Made by a program: the position numbers and the translations under genes. The notes beneath the pieces were generated by a model. The model did not search any database. It saw only the letters and a program-made list of their open reading frames with translations, and was not told the origin of the DNA. 33,927 nt of DNA from Rhizophagus sp. LPA8_4_AMF (lineage: Eukaryota > Glomeromycota > Glomeromycetes > Glomerales > Glomeraceae). Below are positions 1 to 10,200 of the stretch, piece by piece. The DNA is taken from positions 1-33,927 of the forward strand of contig JADRCO010000430.1 in NCBI GenBank assembly GCA_021464525.1. Direction: 5' to 3'. Within the stretch, counting starts at the first letter, position 1, and every line of letters starts with the position of its first letter.

Positions 1-27
1 GTAATATAAGTTATTCATGAATTTTAA

Positions 28-135
28 ATTTATTAGAAATTTGGCCATTTTGGCCAGTAAAATCTTGTTAAAAATTTTGGCTATTTTGGCCGGTCAATAG
101 CCAACCCCTGGCCAAACGGCCAAGTGCCAACACTG
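28..135. mobile_element. TGGCC-rich transposon edge, hAT-like terminus
   Basis: A short stretch unusually rich in TGGCC/GGCCA for this AT-rich DNA ends in CCAACACTG at 127-135. Read on the other strand this begins CAGTGTTGGCAC, the kind of CAGTG-type end found on hAT elements and hAT-derived MITEs. Internal blocks such as TTGGCCATTTTGGCC and GGCCAAACGGCC are self-complementary, so the piece could fold. The opposite end would lie left of the window or is lost. No coding sequence is present. The assignment rests on the terminus and the local composition only. Confidence 0.35.
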
Positions 136-295
136 TAATATAGTACATATTATTATACTTTTTTCTCTCTCAGGGTGATAATGAATATGACTACCCAAAT
201 TTTTATAGCATTAGCAACAAAGTCTTTTTTGTTGCAAATTAATGTTATCAAAAGTCTATTTATACACTAGTAGACAGTCTTATAGCATTTTACAT

Positions 296-537
296 GTAGA
301 GGTAGGCTTTAGTGAAAAATGTCAATCCAGTCATCTGGTCAAATTATGTGATTATATTAATCATTTCCTTTTTGGGTAAAATATTACACAAATTTCCAAA
401 ATCAGTAAGATTTATCTTTAGAAAAATTTTTATGAAACGGGTATCACCAAAAAAGAAAATGATCTATATATCTGTGATCAATATCATATGATCAGATGAA
501 ATAATGGATTGAACAGATGACTGAAGCCTACCTCTAC
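296..537. mobile_element. MITE-like element, 242 bp, 6-bp target duplication
   Basis: The left end reads GTAGAGGTAGGCTTTAGT (296-313). The right end, on the other strand, reads GTAGAGGTAGGCTTCAGT (520-537), giving 18-bp terminal inverted repeats with one mismatch. Similarity continues more loosely inward (CAATCC, CATCTG blocks). TTACAT directly flanks both ends (290-295 and 538-543) and fits a target-site duplication, although the flank overlaps the palindrome TACATGTA. The element has no ORF and is non-autonomous. The superfamily is not assigned. Confidence 0.7.
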
Positions 538-662
538 TTACATGTATACTGTCCAATATATGGAAGAATATTTTATTTATTTAAATGCCAAGAATGTAAT
601 GTGCATCCTATACTCTGAGAAAAAAAAGTAATATATTTATTACAAAAAATACATCATCTCCA

Positions 663-1147
663 TTAAATAATTTTTTGACTAAAATCTTTCAATTGTTTAT
701 TATATGATTGATGTAGATACTTATTATCAAATTGGAAATAAGTATTACATACTCCTAATCTTATTAAAACTTTATCAACTTCATTGATTGCATTTCTGTC
801 AACTTGCCATATTCCAAACAAATTTTGTAATTGTCTTAGTTTCATTAATTCTCTATATCATTGAACTTCACTTTTAATAAAATCAATAATTACATATAAT
901 GTAAATTCAATGTATTTTAAATTATCTATAACTTCATCATATTCAAATATTTTACAATCATTTTTCTTTTTTTTCTTAAAATTTTCAAAATATACTATAT
1001 CACTAGTATTATCAAGTGTTTCATTTAACATTTTACATTCAAACTTATTATTACTGCTTATTTTATTATTGTATTTTTCTAAAAAATCTATAAAAGGTGA
1101 AAGTATGAAAATTTTATATTTTTGTTTTAATATTAGTAATTTTCTTT
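663..1147 (-). pseudogene. Decayed ORF with one in-frame stop
   Basis: On the minus strand one frame stays open from about 1147 down to the TAA at 663-665 apart from a single TGA near 855, giving about 160 codons in such AT-rich DNA. The lower part contains LFGIWQVDRNAINEVDKVL and the upper part a lysine-rich stretch followed by IEFTLYVIIDFIKSEV. It has the texture of a lineage-specific gene family, but I cannot name a domain. The TGA directly follows EVQ, and a TGG to TGA change would explain it; this is inference. The broken frame and repeat-rich setting argue for a pseudogene. It could also be a 60-residue ORF starting at 845, which I think less likely. Confidence 0.4.
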
Positions 1148-1149
1148 AA

Positions 1150-2110
1150 CAAAAAATAGTCAAAATAGATTGTAGAGATGCTACTCTTTTTTGTTTGTAA
1201 GGAGACAAAAATATCTACTTAAGCTCTTTGCGTTTCATATATTATAATATTACAGACCACATTGAAACAACACTTTTATGTTAAAATATAATTAAAGTTT
1301 GATCATTTTTTGCTTCATAAAAATACACTTCTAATAAAAGTTTTTCAATATTTATCTAATAATGATAAAAATTAATATATTATGATCTTGAAATAGCACC
1401 AAGTTATATGTAAATTTTTAATATACTTTATTATGTAAGATTTTTTATTTAACTAAAAAATGGTATTACAAAAATGTATTTAATATAGATGTAGAATGTA
1501 GATTCTCTAATTAAATCAACTCCTTATGCTGATTTCTACCAATCTTTGATATGATTACTGATTGATAAGAGTTTATTAAATATTTAATGTAAATTAATCT
1601 CTAACTTATACAAATCAAATCTAATGCACACTCTTTCTATTTAAGAAAAATCTAAGAATATTTATATAAAATAAAATATAAGAAAAATAATATATATAAA
1701 AGAAGATAATTTCTATTTGTACACGAAATGTTCAAACATTGATTTCTAAAAAAGTAAATTTTCTATGCAGATCATTAATGTTAGGCAGAATTAAGTTTTA
1801 ACAAAAAACAGAAGAAAAACAGAATTTGTTAAATAAGTCAAAATTAATATTCAAAATCAACTTTAACACTCTAAATAAACTTGCAGAGCAGACAAAAATA
1901 CATATACTGTATCTTCCTTTTAAAATTATAGTATTTATTAGAAATTTTTATATATAAATTTTTTAATGAAGTCACAAAAATAGGAGTGCAAACCATAATA
2001 TGATTGGCTATTTAATTATTATATATATAGTAATATAACTGAATTCAAGCTGAAAATTTACAATAGTCAATTTACTTATTAATTAACATAGACAAACAAA
2101 TAAACAATTA
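1150..2110. other. AT-rich spacer, no gene seen
   Basis: Very AT-rich DNA with short A and T runs. No ORF, RNA gene or clear repeat pair could be supported. It separates two minus-strand coding relics that may once have been parts of one gene or of two family members. Confidence 0.6.
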
Positions 2111-2662
2111 CTGTAAAATAAATTATTATAATTTTGTTTATCATCTTTTTCTTCTTCTAATTCCTCTTTAATAACTTTCTTCTTATTCTTCACAAGTTCT
2201 GAAGATTCTTCTTATAATACATTTACCAAATCAGCAAGTTCAATAGACCCATTTGCCTTATATGATTTTTCAAATATTAATTTAGATAATTTTAATGAGT
2301 TAAATTTTAATAACCAAAATAAATACTGACTGAAAATTTTTAAAATTGTCTTTTTAACAGCTTTTTACTACATTTAGATCAGGATAGTTCAGATTTAAAA
2401 CTATATTGCATATAGCCGCTATATATATATAGATGTCATCAAATAATTCATCATTACTAGAAATACTAAAGAATGTATATTTAGTGATATTCTTTATTAT
2501 ATTTTTATTTTCATCATATAATTCGTTATAGCATTTTCTAATTTTAACTGACTCTTTCCATTCAAATACATTGTTTAAATTTCTTTTATTATTCATAACA
2601 TTATTATAAATTAAAAAAAACCTTAAAATATTGTTTGATAAATATTTTAAATAATAATGCAA
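2110..2662 (-). pseudogene. Decayed coding relic, Lys/Glu-rich tail
   Basis: A minus-strand ORF of 102 residues begins at 2662 and stops at 2354 shortly after the phrase LNYPDLNVVKSC. Immediately downstream another frame reads FWLLKFNSLKLSKLIFEKSY, then a single in-frame TAA, then an acidic/basic stretch ending near KEELEEEKDDKQ. The two frames could be joined by a frameshift or by a short weak intron starting at the GTAGTA that encodes VV. With the extra stop, a pseudogene is the simplest reading. I do not recognise a domain. It may belong with the relic at 663-1147. Confidence 0.35.
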
Positions 2663-2959
2663 AAATTATAAATGGTTATCAAATTGATAATTTATGATTT
2701 TATTAATGGCAATATGCAAAAAATTTTGCTGAACAAAAATCTGTTAAACTTAAAAATTTTCCAAAAAAAAATCTGAAATGTAAAATTTTTACCAGAGATT
2801 TTTTAAAAATTCTGGTTTTCACCAGAATTTTATCATCTATTTTAAATATTACAGTAAATCTATGGTTATTATTGAATTTTTTTTTATTTTATAATTTTTT
2901 TTTAATAAGTATAACTTATTATATTTATTTAAATTACATAATTTATAATAAAAAAAAAA

Positions 2960-3108
2960 GCTTGCAAGCTGGTTTAAATAAGCTACAGCTTTAGCTTAAC
3001 TTGAAATAAGCCGATTTGATGGCTTATAAGCTGTAATTTAAGCTGGCTTATAAACTTTCAAGCTGGTTTAGCTTATGAAGAACTTTAGTTTTAGCATTCA
3101 ATTAGCTG
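2960..3108. repeat. AGCTT-rich interspersed repeat
   Basis: About 150 bp dense in AAGCT/AGCTT words. CAAGCTGGTTTA occurs twice in direct orientation (2965-2976 and 3059-3070), and GCTTATAAGC-type palindromes lie between. The words stand out from the flanking A/T-only sequence. It resembles a degenerate transposon end, without identifiable terminal repeats. Confidence 0.45.
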
Positions 3109-3109
3109 T

Positions 3110-4200
3110 ACTAATTGTTTAATAAAAGTTTATTATAGTTTTGTTAAATATTCCTTTTTAGTATTATATTAATTTGCTAAAATTTTTAGCAACCTTATAT
3201 ATAGTTAAATAAATAAGTATATTTATTAATTTTATAAATAATTAATTCATAAAAAATATTTTATATATTATATAAAATGATTAAAATCTTTTTACTATTT
3301 TTTTTGAAAATTACAAAAAAAATTTATATTATTATCAATATATTAGTACTAATATAGAAATATTTTTATATCAAGCTAAGTAAAAGTGTAATAAATTAAA
3401 AATTTTATATATAATTAACAATTTTTTTATATATATTTAATATTATAAGTTTAATAAAATTAAATTTATTTAATATTAATTATAAAAATTATTAAATTCA
3501 ATAATTTAACTGAATTAATAGAATTTTAAATTATGATTAAGTTTAATAAATTTAATCACTATTTTTAATAATATATAAGTAAAAATTTGCAAAAGCTTTA
3601 GTTATATTATGTATCCTGAAATTACTACTAATTAACAATTAACAAATAATAATAAAAAAAAATTAGCAATATGAATTTATTGAACTGAACAATTTTATAA
3701 ATCTTAATAATAACATTAACATAAATATATTATTTTTATAAATAAAATCCATTATCATGCTGTTAATGACTAGTGTTATTTAGCATTATATGATTTTAAC
3801 ATTATAATTTGTACAAGTATCTAATTTTAATTCACTTTTGATTTAATATTTGTTATAATGTTAAACGTTGTCAAAACCTAATTAATTTGAAATGGCCTTA
3901 CTTGGCATAATATATTTATTATATTAAAATACTCAATTATGAAAATATAGGTTGATTATATTAAAATCAACTTTTTTTTTACTAAACAGATATAGAAATT
4001 ACACGCTGTTAATAAAAAGATTCTATATTCAAGTTAATTGTTGATTAATACAATAAAAGCTACAAGAGGTGTTTACTTGTATAAACCAACTTTAATGAAC
4101 ATTACATACATAAGAATCACAACAAGAATTTTAAAAACTAAACATGATAGATAAAAGAAATCAATAAACTCTCCTAAACATCTAAAGGTAATCAACTGAT
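3110..4200. other. AT-rich spacer and SUB2 3' flank
   Basis: Almost pure A/T sequence with no ORF of note. The last hundred or so bases next to 4201 should contain the 3' untranslated region of the helicase gene, but no unambiguous polyadenylation signal was seen. Confidence 0.5.
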
Positions 4201-6190
4201 TCACGATGCCATATAGTCATTAATCTCTAGTTCAGTCGGTAGTTCAGTAATATTGACTTCAAATCGTTCTTGCACTTTATTTAGTGTATCGGCATCTTCT
4301 TGATTTGCTACGAATGTAATAGCGAGACCTTTGGTACCGAAACGACCAGCACGACCGACCTTTTTTAAATAAATAAACAAACAATTGAGTTTGATAAACA
4401 TATATAAAAATCATTATTATATGAAATAAAAAATTACCCTATGTAAATATGTATCTGGACCATCGGGCATATCATAATTGATAACTATATTCACACGCTC
4501 AATATCAATACCACGACCAAAGACATCGGTAGCAACCATTATTCGCTTTTGGAAGTCTTTAAACGATTTATATTTAGCAATTCTATATACATTATAAAAA
4601 TTGTTAATCATTCAATGGCACAAAGAAACATCAAAAACACTTGTACTAACCTCTCCTCTTGTTTCATTGCTCCATGAATACAAATACTTGGGAAGTTGCA
4701 ATCGCAAAGAAGTTTATTTAACTCATTAGCTCGTTGAACTGATTTAACAAAGATGCATACTTGATTAAATTCAAGTGTATCGAGCAAATCATTCAATTTG
4801 CGATTCTTAGCGGTTTCAGGCAATTTGATAAAATGCTGTTGAAGCCCGTGAAGAGTGAGTTTAGTTTCATCATCAACATAAATTTCTAACGGCTAGATTG
4901 ATTAATTTAAAAATTAATAACTTTTTTAAAAAAATATGTATATAATAAAAAATGAAATCTTACGTTTTGCATGAACTTCTTACAGACGGGTCTAATTTCT
5001 TTGCTAAGTGTAGCACTAAACATCATGACTTGTTTGTTATGAGGAGTCTTGCGGAAAATTGCCTGAACATCTCGTCTCATATCTGATTAAATAAAATATA
5101 TATATACGCAATTTATTAGACCAGTTCTGTAAAAGTGTAGGCTCGTTTACAATTAATTGCAAAATTCTTTTTTTTTTTTAAAAAAAAAATAATAATAATA
5201 ATAATAATAACGATAAAATGACAATCATTATCTAATACACTTGTTATTTTTCTTTAAACCCCAAAATTTCGTAATTAGGAAAACAAAGAATTTTGCAATC
5301 AATTGAAATATAACTTGGTTTGATTAGTGAACTATTATTATTATTTTTTTTCAGACTAAATTTTTTTTTTCTCATTAGGTTGTTAGACCTTAGACGAGCT
5401 GGGTTAAAGAGTTTTCATCCTTAAAAAATAAAATAAAAATACAAAATAAATGAGAATGTATTGATCATATAAGCTTACCCAATTGATCCAACATTTTGTC
5501 ACATTCATCAAGTACAAAATGTTTAACACTACCCACTTTCAATTGGCCATCGTTTACTAAAGCCAAAATCCTTCCGGGTGTTCCAACAACAATGTGAGGC
5601 GTGGTCTCTTTGCTCGCAAATTTTTTATAATCATCTCTAATAGGAATACCGCCGTAAAACACATCTGTCTTTATTTCCGGCATGTACTTGCTGAAACGAG
5701 TATATTCGCTTCGAATTTGGAAGGCCAATTCACGAGTATGACACAGTACGATAACTGATACTTCGCCTGGAGCAGGCTCTACTTGTTGAAGCGTAGCTAA
5801 AACGAAGACGGCGGTCTTTCCCATACCGGATTTAGCTTGACAAAGAACATCCATACCAAGGATCGATTGAGGAATACACTCCTGTTGCACTAATAATTTA
5901 ATTAAAGATTAAAATCAACGGAAAAAAAATTATTATTATAAAATATAAAATTTAAAATACGAACCTTCTGACGGATGTTCAAAACCACAATCTACAATAG
6001 CTCTAAGCAATTCAGGCTTCAACAAGAAATCCCTGAAGCCGGTTGAGTGAATACCAACGTAACTTCCCTTCTTATCTTTCGTATTGTCCTCGGATAATTC
6101 TTGTCCGTTACCAGTAGGTTGTTCTGCAGAGGGGGCATCGGTTTGCATGGACTCATCCTCTTCTTCATAGTCAATTAAATCGTCGGCCAT
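4201..6190 (-). CDS. SUB2: DECD-box RNA helicase, UAP56/Sub2 family
   Basis: ATP-dependent RNA helicase of the TREX complex, acting in nuclear spliceosome assembly and mRNA export. Six exons join in frame: 6190-5965, 5889-5479, 5082-4964, 4892-4651, 4582-4438 and 4359-4201, giving 433 residues (family usually about 430-446). Motif I AKSGMGKT lies at residues 94-101, HTRELA at 126-131, GG at 155-156, TPGR at 179-182, the diagnostic DECD box at 203-206, SAT at 235-237 and HRVGRAGR at 380-387. The start ATG opens an acidic N-terminus ([14 protein letters not shown]) typical of the family. Introns are 45-100 bases except intron 2 (5083-5478, 396 bases). All domains are present and no defect is visible. 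The next gene upstream, also on the minus strand, is 2.3 kb away, so there is no operon-like link. Confidence 0.95.
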
Positions 6191-8446
6191 TTTATTTGAA
6201 AGCTGTCAAGCACCAGGTGAATGAAGAGATTTTGATGGCAAAGTTTGGATTAATTTTTTTTCTTTCTTTTTTTTGGCAAATTTCGAAAACCAAGACTGTC
6301 AGCCGCCAAATTCTGCTGCACTTTGATAAAGAAGTCAATAATCCTTCAAAGAAACTCTTAGGGTTCAAGAGAGTCATCTCACACGCAATTCTTTTATTCT
6401 TTCAAAATGACCATAATGATAATCATCTTCAAGATAGAATATCTGTGAATTGATTGCTGTATATTCCATTGCTAATCATTACTGAACAGCATGCTGGTGG
6501 TATAGTAATCTCAAGGTCTTCGGTGTATTAACAAAGTTTTATCAAAAAGATAAATTATTTTGTCTCACTTGAAGACTTATTGATGCAGAATATAAAACCA
6601 CCCATTGTAACTTCCCTCGCATATTATTTAAAAAAGAAACAGCCTTGGATCCTTTATTTCTTTTTTTTCTTTTAATAGATAAGGCTAACCACTAACGGTA
6701 TAACCATAAAAGTGGGAATCCACATATTCTTGACTGAACACGAGAAAAGGCGGGATCCGTCAGATTTAAAATTAACCATCTAAACATACGGAATAACATT
6801 TCTCTCGTCTTCCGAATACTTTAGGCTGTTCAAGGTGTTGTCTGCATGTTTTTTTTTTTTACTTTCTAGTGGTATATTTACTTAACCACCGATCCAGAGA
6901 GTGTGAAAACTTAAAAAGCGAGCAGAATCGGCGGTAAGGCAACTTCGGTTCTCCTCTCCGTTGTATAGTGACGACATACCTTTGGATTAAACTTGGTTTT
7001 AACGTAAGACTTTGTTCTTTAAAAGTTTTATCGAAAAAGGGTTGAATAAGATGATGTGACTTTTTAATCACAGGAAGGGAAGCTACCTTATATTAACGGA
7101 TGGATAAACGAAGCAGTTATAAAGGGTATAAAGACAAAATGATGTTAAAAGACGGAGAATCAATGGAAGCAATATAATAGGTAAAAAATTTGGTAATACA
7201 GGAAAATTGGTGTAATCAAACTATCGCCAATTAGTTTTTTTGAAAGGCACAATAACTCCGGTGAAACTAAAATCATCACGTGAATTATACGGAAATTTTC
7301 GGAAATATCTGTTATCGTACAAATCGACCATCGACCAAGAAAGTTGAATTTTACGCGTTACGCGTTTTCGGTTTTCAATTACTTACTGTTATAAATTTAT
7401 ATATAAATATACTTCATATTATAATTTCGATGTTTTTGAATTCTTGGAACTTGTTGTTTAGTAACTGCATACATATTCAGTATATAGATATCTGGTAAAA
7501 ATTAAAGCATGTTCAACTATAGATGGTTTTTTCTAATTTATTGTTAGCAAGAGGATTTTATTTTGATATTATTATTGAAACTAAATAAAATTTTTATATC
7601 TATATGGTGAAGCGACTGAAGTATTAAGAAAATTTTGTTACACAAATGAATTTAAACAGATTACAATACTACTTTTTATGGAAAGATATACTATCTTTCC
7701 TTAGCCACAAAATATGTGTGGCTGGAAATGATTTGAAATATTAACAGTTAATGTTGAAAAAAAAAATTTAAACAAATTAAATGATACATATCCATATTCC
7801 AATCTCGCGCGATATATTTTTTTTTGTTCTAAATCAATCCTTTATGAATTTTTTTTGTTGTTTAGGTAGCATAACCAGTAACGGCGTCTTTAATACCTGA
7901 TCTATTATTTTTTTTACACAAGATCATGTGTAATTCAATTATTTGAAGAAAAAAGTCTCAATTTAAAATGTCACTGAAGAGAAAATCTACAAGAAAGTTC
8001 AAGAATTTTTACCATAAAAGAAACAAAATCGATCCATTTTACATCACATATAGTAAACATAAATGAAACTGAACATACAAAAAAAGAACTATAAAGTGTT
8101 TTTGAAAAAAAAAATCGTACTGTTCAGGACCAATAACTAACTTTCTTTGAGGAATCATGAAAGGGAAAGTGAAAAAGAATGCACAGGGAAGAACGAATGG
8201 ATGAGCATTGCACTAAATTTCTAGGTATTTGAATTTGGGGTGGAAATTAATTGAAAAAGTCATCGAACAACGCAAGGAAAAAAAGTACTAAAAAACAAAT
8301 ATATTCATTTCAATACAAACATTAAATGATTCAATTAAAACACAAATAAAATCGAAAGATTGGTTATTGGTAGAAAGAAGGAATAACTTGAATTTGAGCT
8401 TGGTTGACGCAGCCAATCCTGACAATATTTGTAGTATACAAATTAT
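6191..8446. other. Intergenic region between SUB2 and the bHLH gene
   Basis: 2.25 kb holding the SUB2 promoter (right of 6190) and the 3' flank of the bHLH gene (left of 8447). From about 6200 to 7500 the base composition is more balanced than in the deserts, which would fit promoter or untranslated sequence. ORFs of 60-85 codons here show no domain and no exon partner. I saw no tRNA, TATA box of convincing quality or repeat pair. Confidence 0.5.
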
Positions 8447-9660
8447 TTATAGCCCAATTGCGTAGATTTTATCAAGGGTTTCTTGTTGTTGATATACAGC
8501 GTTTAATCTACAAAAGAAAAATTAGCAAAAAGTAATTGATTGTAATAAATAAACGCAACAATATAATGAAATTTAATTAACGCATTTTAAACATAAAAAA
8601 AACAAGGTAGGTTTAATAATTAAAAAAAGAGTAACGAATTACCTTTTTTCTCTTTCGAGTTCAGCAGCTAGATACGAGATATATTGGTGAAGACGATTAA
8701 CTTCTTCGATAAGGAAAGTCTCCTTGGATTTCATGTTCTTAAGATGAGCGACGGCTAATGAAAAATATGTATATATATATTATTTTTTTTTATTAGTGTT
8801 GTAAGAACATAAATTAAACGAATTTTACGCGTAATTTACTTTAATTTATACACATCACTTATTATTAAACCTAACGGAGTTAGATCCATCAAATAAAAAT
8901 ATATATATGGTAAAGAAAGACGCGAGAACTCACTTTTTTGGAGCAGAAGAGCTTTGCTCATTTTACGACCATTATTATTAATAGGAAGTTGTCGACGAAG
9001 TTCCTCAAAACCATCTTTGATTTCCGCCCGTCGTCTTTGCTCAGATTGAATGTGTATTTGGCGACGAAATTCAGCATGTGTCACAGAACTATTTTCGGAA
9101 ATACATAAGAAAGCGCGTAAAATATTTTCTAGATTGATTAATTACATTATTCATGATAGCTATTAATCAAAATACAAGAAATTTCTGACCCATTGCCGTC
9201 TTCTCCATCATACCCATCCAAAGAAGAAGCAGTATCGCAATCTTCACGTGTAGTCTTGCGTCGTCTACGATTACCAGACTTTGAACTCTCATATATTTCT
9301 TTATTATATTGTTTAAACTCGGGAATGTCTAGTTCGTCAGATGCTACTAACAAAGATCGAAAGGTGAAGCCAAGGTAGAAGGAAATGAGGATGAACCGGA
9401 CAGGGTTTTCGACACAGAAACAAATGTTAACTCTTTTTATATTTTATTATTTTGAGATGCAAAAACCAAGCTTCAAAGCTATTTTTCCTTTATGTTTATT
9501 ACTCGGTCACGTCTATAGTTTATTTTTCACGTATATTTTCTCGCGTTTGTCGAGATCTTTACGAACACCTAACTAATGTTTACTTACCTGTATTGACTAC
9601 AGGAGGTTGAGGAGAACCTGCTGGCATCACGAAACCTGCGTTAAATTGTTGGTGAAGCAT
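8447..9660 (-). CDS. bHLH-leucine zipper transcription factor, Mlx/Max-like
   Basis: Nuclear DNA-binding regulator. Five exons join in frame: 9660-9588, 9346-9190, 9088-8934, 8754-8643 and 8507-8447, giving 185 residues. The basic region carries His89, Glu93 and Arg97, the H-E-R triad that in this family reads CACGTG E-boxes. The first helix follows (IKDGFEELRRQLP, 100-112), then a short loop, a second helix from SKALLLQKTVAHL (121-133), and a heptad-like tail to about residue 165 that should form a zipper. A basic tract NRRRRK and an acidic DGYDGEDG segment precede the domain. The wording of the domain resembles MLX and other class B factors more than SREBP or INO4. Exon 2 begins at a TAGTAG tandem acceptor. 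Its donor (GGTCAGA) is weak and was chosen on frame. The target genes cannot be inferred. Confidence 0.85.
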
Positions 9661-10200
9661 TTTGGTAGCTCTTTATAGGGATGGGTTGTTCGTAGAGCTT
9701 GAAGGTCGTGAGGAGTAAGAAAAAAATATATATATATTTCGGTTAGGTGTCAGGATTTTAATAAAGTAAAAAGTCAACCAAGATGTTGCCACAATATCTA
9801 TCAATGTAAATTATCATAAAAAAGCTGTTAACTAATGGTCGTCAATTAAGGAGATGGAGTACTAATACTAGTTTAGGCAATGTCCACCTCTAAAATTCCA
9901 AATGCCCGTATTTAGTACTAGCAGAAGTTAAGATTTGAATTTTTGATCGAGAGGGAAAAAGGAAGCTAACATATCGTGCGTAAGTACCAAATAGGGAATG
10001 CTTTCAGGATTCTAGTCCGAATAGGAAAAACTGATGATAACTTGAGGCTCAATCACGTCACACGAAGTAAGCATGCGTGGGTTCTCAACAGTTTTGTACC
10101 AGGATAAGCAACAGTTTGAAGCAGGGGGAAGACAAATTGAGTCGTAATAAATTTTAAAGCCTCACAACTATTTTTAGTATCGCACTAAGAACTATTTTCG
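9661..10200. promoter_or_regulatory. Upstream region of the bHLH gene
   Basis: About 500 bp of more mixed base composition directly upstream of the bHLH start codon, before the very AT-rich core of the spacer. It should contain the 5' untranslated region and promoter. No confident TATA or CAAT element was found. TAGTACTA/ACTAGT words at 9860-9930 form a weak inverted arrangement of unknown meaning. Confidence 0.3.

Noticed and set aside
910..1149. 79-codon plus-strand ORF
   Set aside because: It is a Phe/Ser/Leu-rich shadow of the longer minus-strand frame at 663-1147 and shows no domain.
6196..6453. 85-codon plus-strand ORF next to the SUB2 start
   Set aside because: It lies in the SUB2 promoter and leader on the opposite strand, has no domain and no splice partner.
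6859..7071. 70-codon minus-strand ORF
   Set aside because: Basic composition but no recognisable motif or continuation; probably chance in a more balanced stretch.
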